Assembly (NCBI GenBank): GCA_030435675.1
Contig: CM059621.1
Location: forward strand, 868,001 to 932,000
Reading direction: 5' to 3'
Source of the DNA: Steinernema hermaphroditum
Lineage: Eukaryota; Nematoda; Chromadorea; Rhabditida; Steinernematidae
Length of the DNA: 64,000 nucleotides
The translations under genes were made by a program, and so were the position numbers. Below, in pieces: positions 60,822 through 64,000 of the stretch (position 1 is its first letter; each line of letters opens with the position of its first letter). The notes under the pieces were generated by a model. The model saw nothing but the letters and a program-made list of their open reading frames with translations, ran no database searches and was not told where the DNA came from.

Positions 60822-63800
60822 GTTGGTTCTTAGATCATACTTTAATTTGCTGATAGCTTTACCGTAACGGGCACTAAAGACCTCGTGTATAACTACATTT
60901 ATAGCGTAACAGGGACATGCCATGACATAAAGGATTTAATAAGATATCTGATAACATGGGGTAAAGTTAACGTTCAGAATAGGGTTCTCAGGTTTACCCT
61001 TTGGTATCATTAACTTTCACTTTTTTCAACTAGCATCATATGACTGCTTTTTGCTTTAATCCAGTTTCGAGCTGGGTGTGGTAGCTTTCATATCCGCTGA
61101 GTCAATTGACACCTGTTTTACTTTTCTTATCCTGTTCTTAACCCCCTGAATAATGGGTCACATTTCAAAGGCCCTATCTGGTTGCCTGTGTGGTTGACTG
61201 GTAGCATGGCAGTACTGTCAGATCAGGCGTCCGGGGTTCGACTCCGCCTGAGGCCAAACGTTTCCTCTCGCCCAAAAGTTGTCGTGAGATGCACTTTACT
61301 TTCTTGCCAGGTTTGTCAATGTCAAACGTGATAATCATCCTAGGGCTGGTCCAGGTCTAGCTGGCTAGTGTGACATTCATCGGTGTTCATTAGGGTGGAT
61401 TAACCAGTCCAAAGTCCTGCTGATAGGGTTACGGATCATTTTTGTACAGCCAAGTTTGTGAATCAAATATTTACGGAAAGGCTGGTGCTAGCTTCAGTAA
61501 GCTCTCAGCTTCATAGTCCTTCATGTTCTTATATCGAATCATACATTGAATTCGAGAAGAAAGGTTGGTGTTGTTTCCAGCAAACTATAGCTTCGTAGTC
61601 CTTCATAGCGGACAACGCTGTCACAACTCGGTACCCAACACAAACTGAGCGGTTCCTTGCACTCGATAATCGCATTCTTCTCACATCTCTAAGGTCCTTT
61701 GTTCATTTTTCTGTTTACAAACACCACCTGCTTCACAGCGCTTCAGCAGTTGTCCTTCCTTTAAACCCTCCAAAACGTCCGAAACTCTCTCGAAAACACT
61801 TGTCGCCCCTTACAACGCACAACAAGGAATCGCCAATTCATCTTGTCGACACCCTTAACCCTCTCCGCACACTCGACCTCTTCCTCGCGGCGATGGGCGC
61901 TCGTGACGTAACACTCCCGACCACGCACAAAACAGCCGTGGAAAACACTGTGTGCGCGCATTATCGCCGAAGGGGGCAACAAACAGACGCTGAATGCGGC
62001 GGTCTTCTGCGGCGACGACTGTGACAAAAAAGCTAATTCGTTGCTCAAATATGATCGGCGGAGCGCGCGCCTTCTTAGTCGCTCTGAGTAGCGTTTTGGG
62101 ATTAGGAGAGTTGTTTGCTGAGGGGGTTAAGAAAAGGTTGCGAAGAACAGGAAGCTTTAGTCGGTGTTGACTGTGTTCTTGGAGACTGAATTCGGCTAGA
62201 TGGAGACAATCTCAATACAGTGGGAGCACGGGGATGGGTAGAAGTGTTTTGCTGGTTAGTGATGTCGGCGAATTGAGCATCTACGCCACAAAATAGCATG
62301 TAGATGCCGGCCTCAGACCGTATTTTGTATGCTGCCTGAAAATGATCGCTCCTCGATCGGCATTCCGGCGACTCCCGCGCACATGGAAAAACACGCATAC
62401 ACACAGATTGTATAGAGGGTTATGATATGCAGAATGACCCAAAGAAAAGAAGTGCATCTAAACAGGTCATGGGCAGCACAAGGATGGTAATGATCTATAG
62501 CTACATAAGGAAGATTCTGGATATGAATAAGTAAAAACGGCCTATCCACGGATGTCCAAGACGATGGTGCCTCCGAGATCACCCTTATCCATATCCGTGT
62601 CTACAGGGTGGTCCAAAAAAGGACCTTCAGATTCTCGAAAGTTTAGAAAGCCATTCAGAAATTCAGACTCGCGTTACCGGTTGCTTTTCGCCGTTTTTGC
62701 TTTTTTTCGTTATCCGATCGGTCTCACGGATGCTCCGAAATGATTCCAGACCCCTGTCTAAATGCCTTTTTCGGGCCATCCTATACATAAAGCTGTGGAA
62801 GATATGAAATGATGCGATGTATAAAAAGGCTTCCTTGTGGGACGATCACAATAACAACCCCACGGAAAGGCCCATCTGCAAGATCACACTGCTGCAGGCT
62901 TCTGCAAAACGTCACTAAGCACAGCTGCAATTAACTAGCAGAATAATAGCACCGCCAAGAAATAGGGTTGCTTTCCGTTCGTGGCTTTTTTGGTCTCCGC
63001 GATCCAAAACAAGTCCTTCATTAGGCTTCCTATAAACAACTGACATTTCCGAGAAATGACAATTTTTCTGGCAGATCAACAAAAACAATTTCGAGTACGG
63101 TAGCCTGGCCAAATGATAGTGCACCTTGAGAAATACGGATCGAATGAATAGCAGATATCTGGCTTCTGTTTCTTCAGCAATATATCTCGCAGAGATAGCA
63201 AGAAGCGCCGGCCTTTTTAGACTTCTGGAATTGAAGTCTAGGTCGATAAACGACGCTGATATGGTCTACTTTACCATACGATCCAGTTCCTCAAATATTT
63301 TTTCATTAATTAAGAATTGGACCAATTGGTCCGGTGTGCACCTGTTCGCAGAATCGCTTCTGACACGATAACACTTTTTCCGTAAACAATAGTTAAGTTG
63401 AGGGAAATTATCTGGAACGCGGACGTCGTTCTTCCATATCTTATAGTTTTTAGACATTCACTACCATATTCTCGAGCGGTTACCTGTAGAAATACCATTT
63501 CTCGTGTCTCAGTTGACTGAGTGCCGGAAGTGATGGTAAAAAAAAAAAAAAAAAAATGTCAAGAATCCATAGTCTAGAAAGTGATTCTTCTTCATTTTTT
63601 TCTAGACTCCTGTCATCTGCTTCTTTAACCTCTGAGCCAAAAGCGCCATCAAAAATATTGCTATCGCAAAAACGAAAACATAAAAAGCGCAGCAATCGGC
63701 TTAGCGCGCCGATTATAATTTCGAGAGGGAGAGTCGAGGCCGATCGGAAACCTGATGCGGCGGCGCCTTCCTCAATTGCCCTCGATGAGTTAATGTTTCC

Positions 63801-64000
63801 AGGCACATCAAATCACATCATCGTCGTCGTGGCCGACGACGACGTCGTTCTTCGGCGGCGCGAAATCGTTAACCTGCGCTTTTTGACGACTCTCCATGGG
63901 GCCCAAGGCCACTGGCGCGCGAGCCTCTGATCGCATTAACACATTTCTGATGAGGGCGACAGGGGTGAAACCGTTCCGCCCGTCATATCCATGCAATCGA
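60822..64000. other. No further gene recognised
   Basis: This interval may be intron of the gene that starts at 60314. It holds the tRNA-like segment at 61191 and a poly-A run at 63538-63556. A frame at 63556-63930 has a Ser/Lys-rich composition but no motif. Confidence 0.4.
61191..61256 (+). repeat. tRNA-like (SINE-type) segment
   Basis: A good A box (TGGTTGACTGG) and a perfect B box (GGTTCGACTCC) are spaced as in a tRNA. The anticodon stem does not pair and the acceptor stem closes only partly. It is probably a tRNA-derived repeat or pseudogene. Confidence 0.4.

Noticed and set aside
61191..61256. Functional tRNA gene
   Set aside because: The A and B boxes are good, but the anticodon stem does not pair and the acceptor stem is broken.
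1..64000. CRISPR arrays, bacterial operons or prophage
   Set aside because: The window is eukaryotic: spliced genes, AATAAA signals and class II nuclear tRNAs. No spaced identical repeats are present.

Overview
This window reads as nuclear DNA of a free-living or insect-associated nematode. The protein genes are broken by very short introns (mostly 40-50 bases, GT...AG with a TTTNAG-like acceptor). The gene content is also nematode-like: small C-type lectins, a divergent insulin-like peptide, ric-8, an IPPK orthologue, and two orphan proteins of a kind I associate with nematode-specific expansions. Those two orphans loosely suggest Steinernema, but the sequence alone does not prove a genus. 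All exon structures below were worked out by hand from splice sites and reading phase; no homology search was run.

Layout. Bases 1-14,000 hold no gene I can support; they are filled with decayed repeats (tandem duplications, long inverted-repeat elements, MITE-like and tRNA-like elements). Bases 14,188-18,060 hold an SDS22-like gene remnant, then a plus-strand C-type lectin, a minus-strand insulin-like peptide gene and a minus-strand C-type lectin. Both lectins have TATA boxes and GATA motifs. Bases 19,061-25,664 hold an orphan protein, a SCYL3-type pseudokinase whose N-lobe I cannot find, a second orphan protein, and a seven-exon ankyrin protein resembling only the N-terminal half of calcium-independent phospholipase A2. 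Bases 26,300-29,080 hold a broken calpain fragment, a broken BEL/Pao gag and an unassigned 3' exon.

Bases 30,307-32,974 hold a three-exon gene for a small acidic protein with a signal peptide and a hydrophobic C-terminal tail. Bases 34,578-40,396 hold two complete tandem ric-8 (synembryn) genes, 547 and 531 residues. Each has ten exons with the same intron phases. Blocks of near identity alternate with strongly diverged exons, which suggests gene conversion. Bases 44,031-47,338 hold a six-exon inositol-pentakisphosphate 2-kinase gene whose third intron contains a tandem duplication. Two identical tRNA-Ser(AGA) genes follow. The rest is mostly gene-poor, with candidate exons near 57.3 kb and 60.3 kb that may belong to genes running past the window.

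The genes look like an ordinary mixture of independent transcription units on both strands, not an operon or a defence island. I did not find a demonstrably new biological system. The most interesting items are the converted ric-8 pair, the catalytic-domain-free iPLA2-like protein, the insulin-like peptide between two lectins, and a foldback repeat family whose arms resemble a tRNA T-arm.
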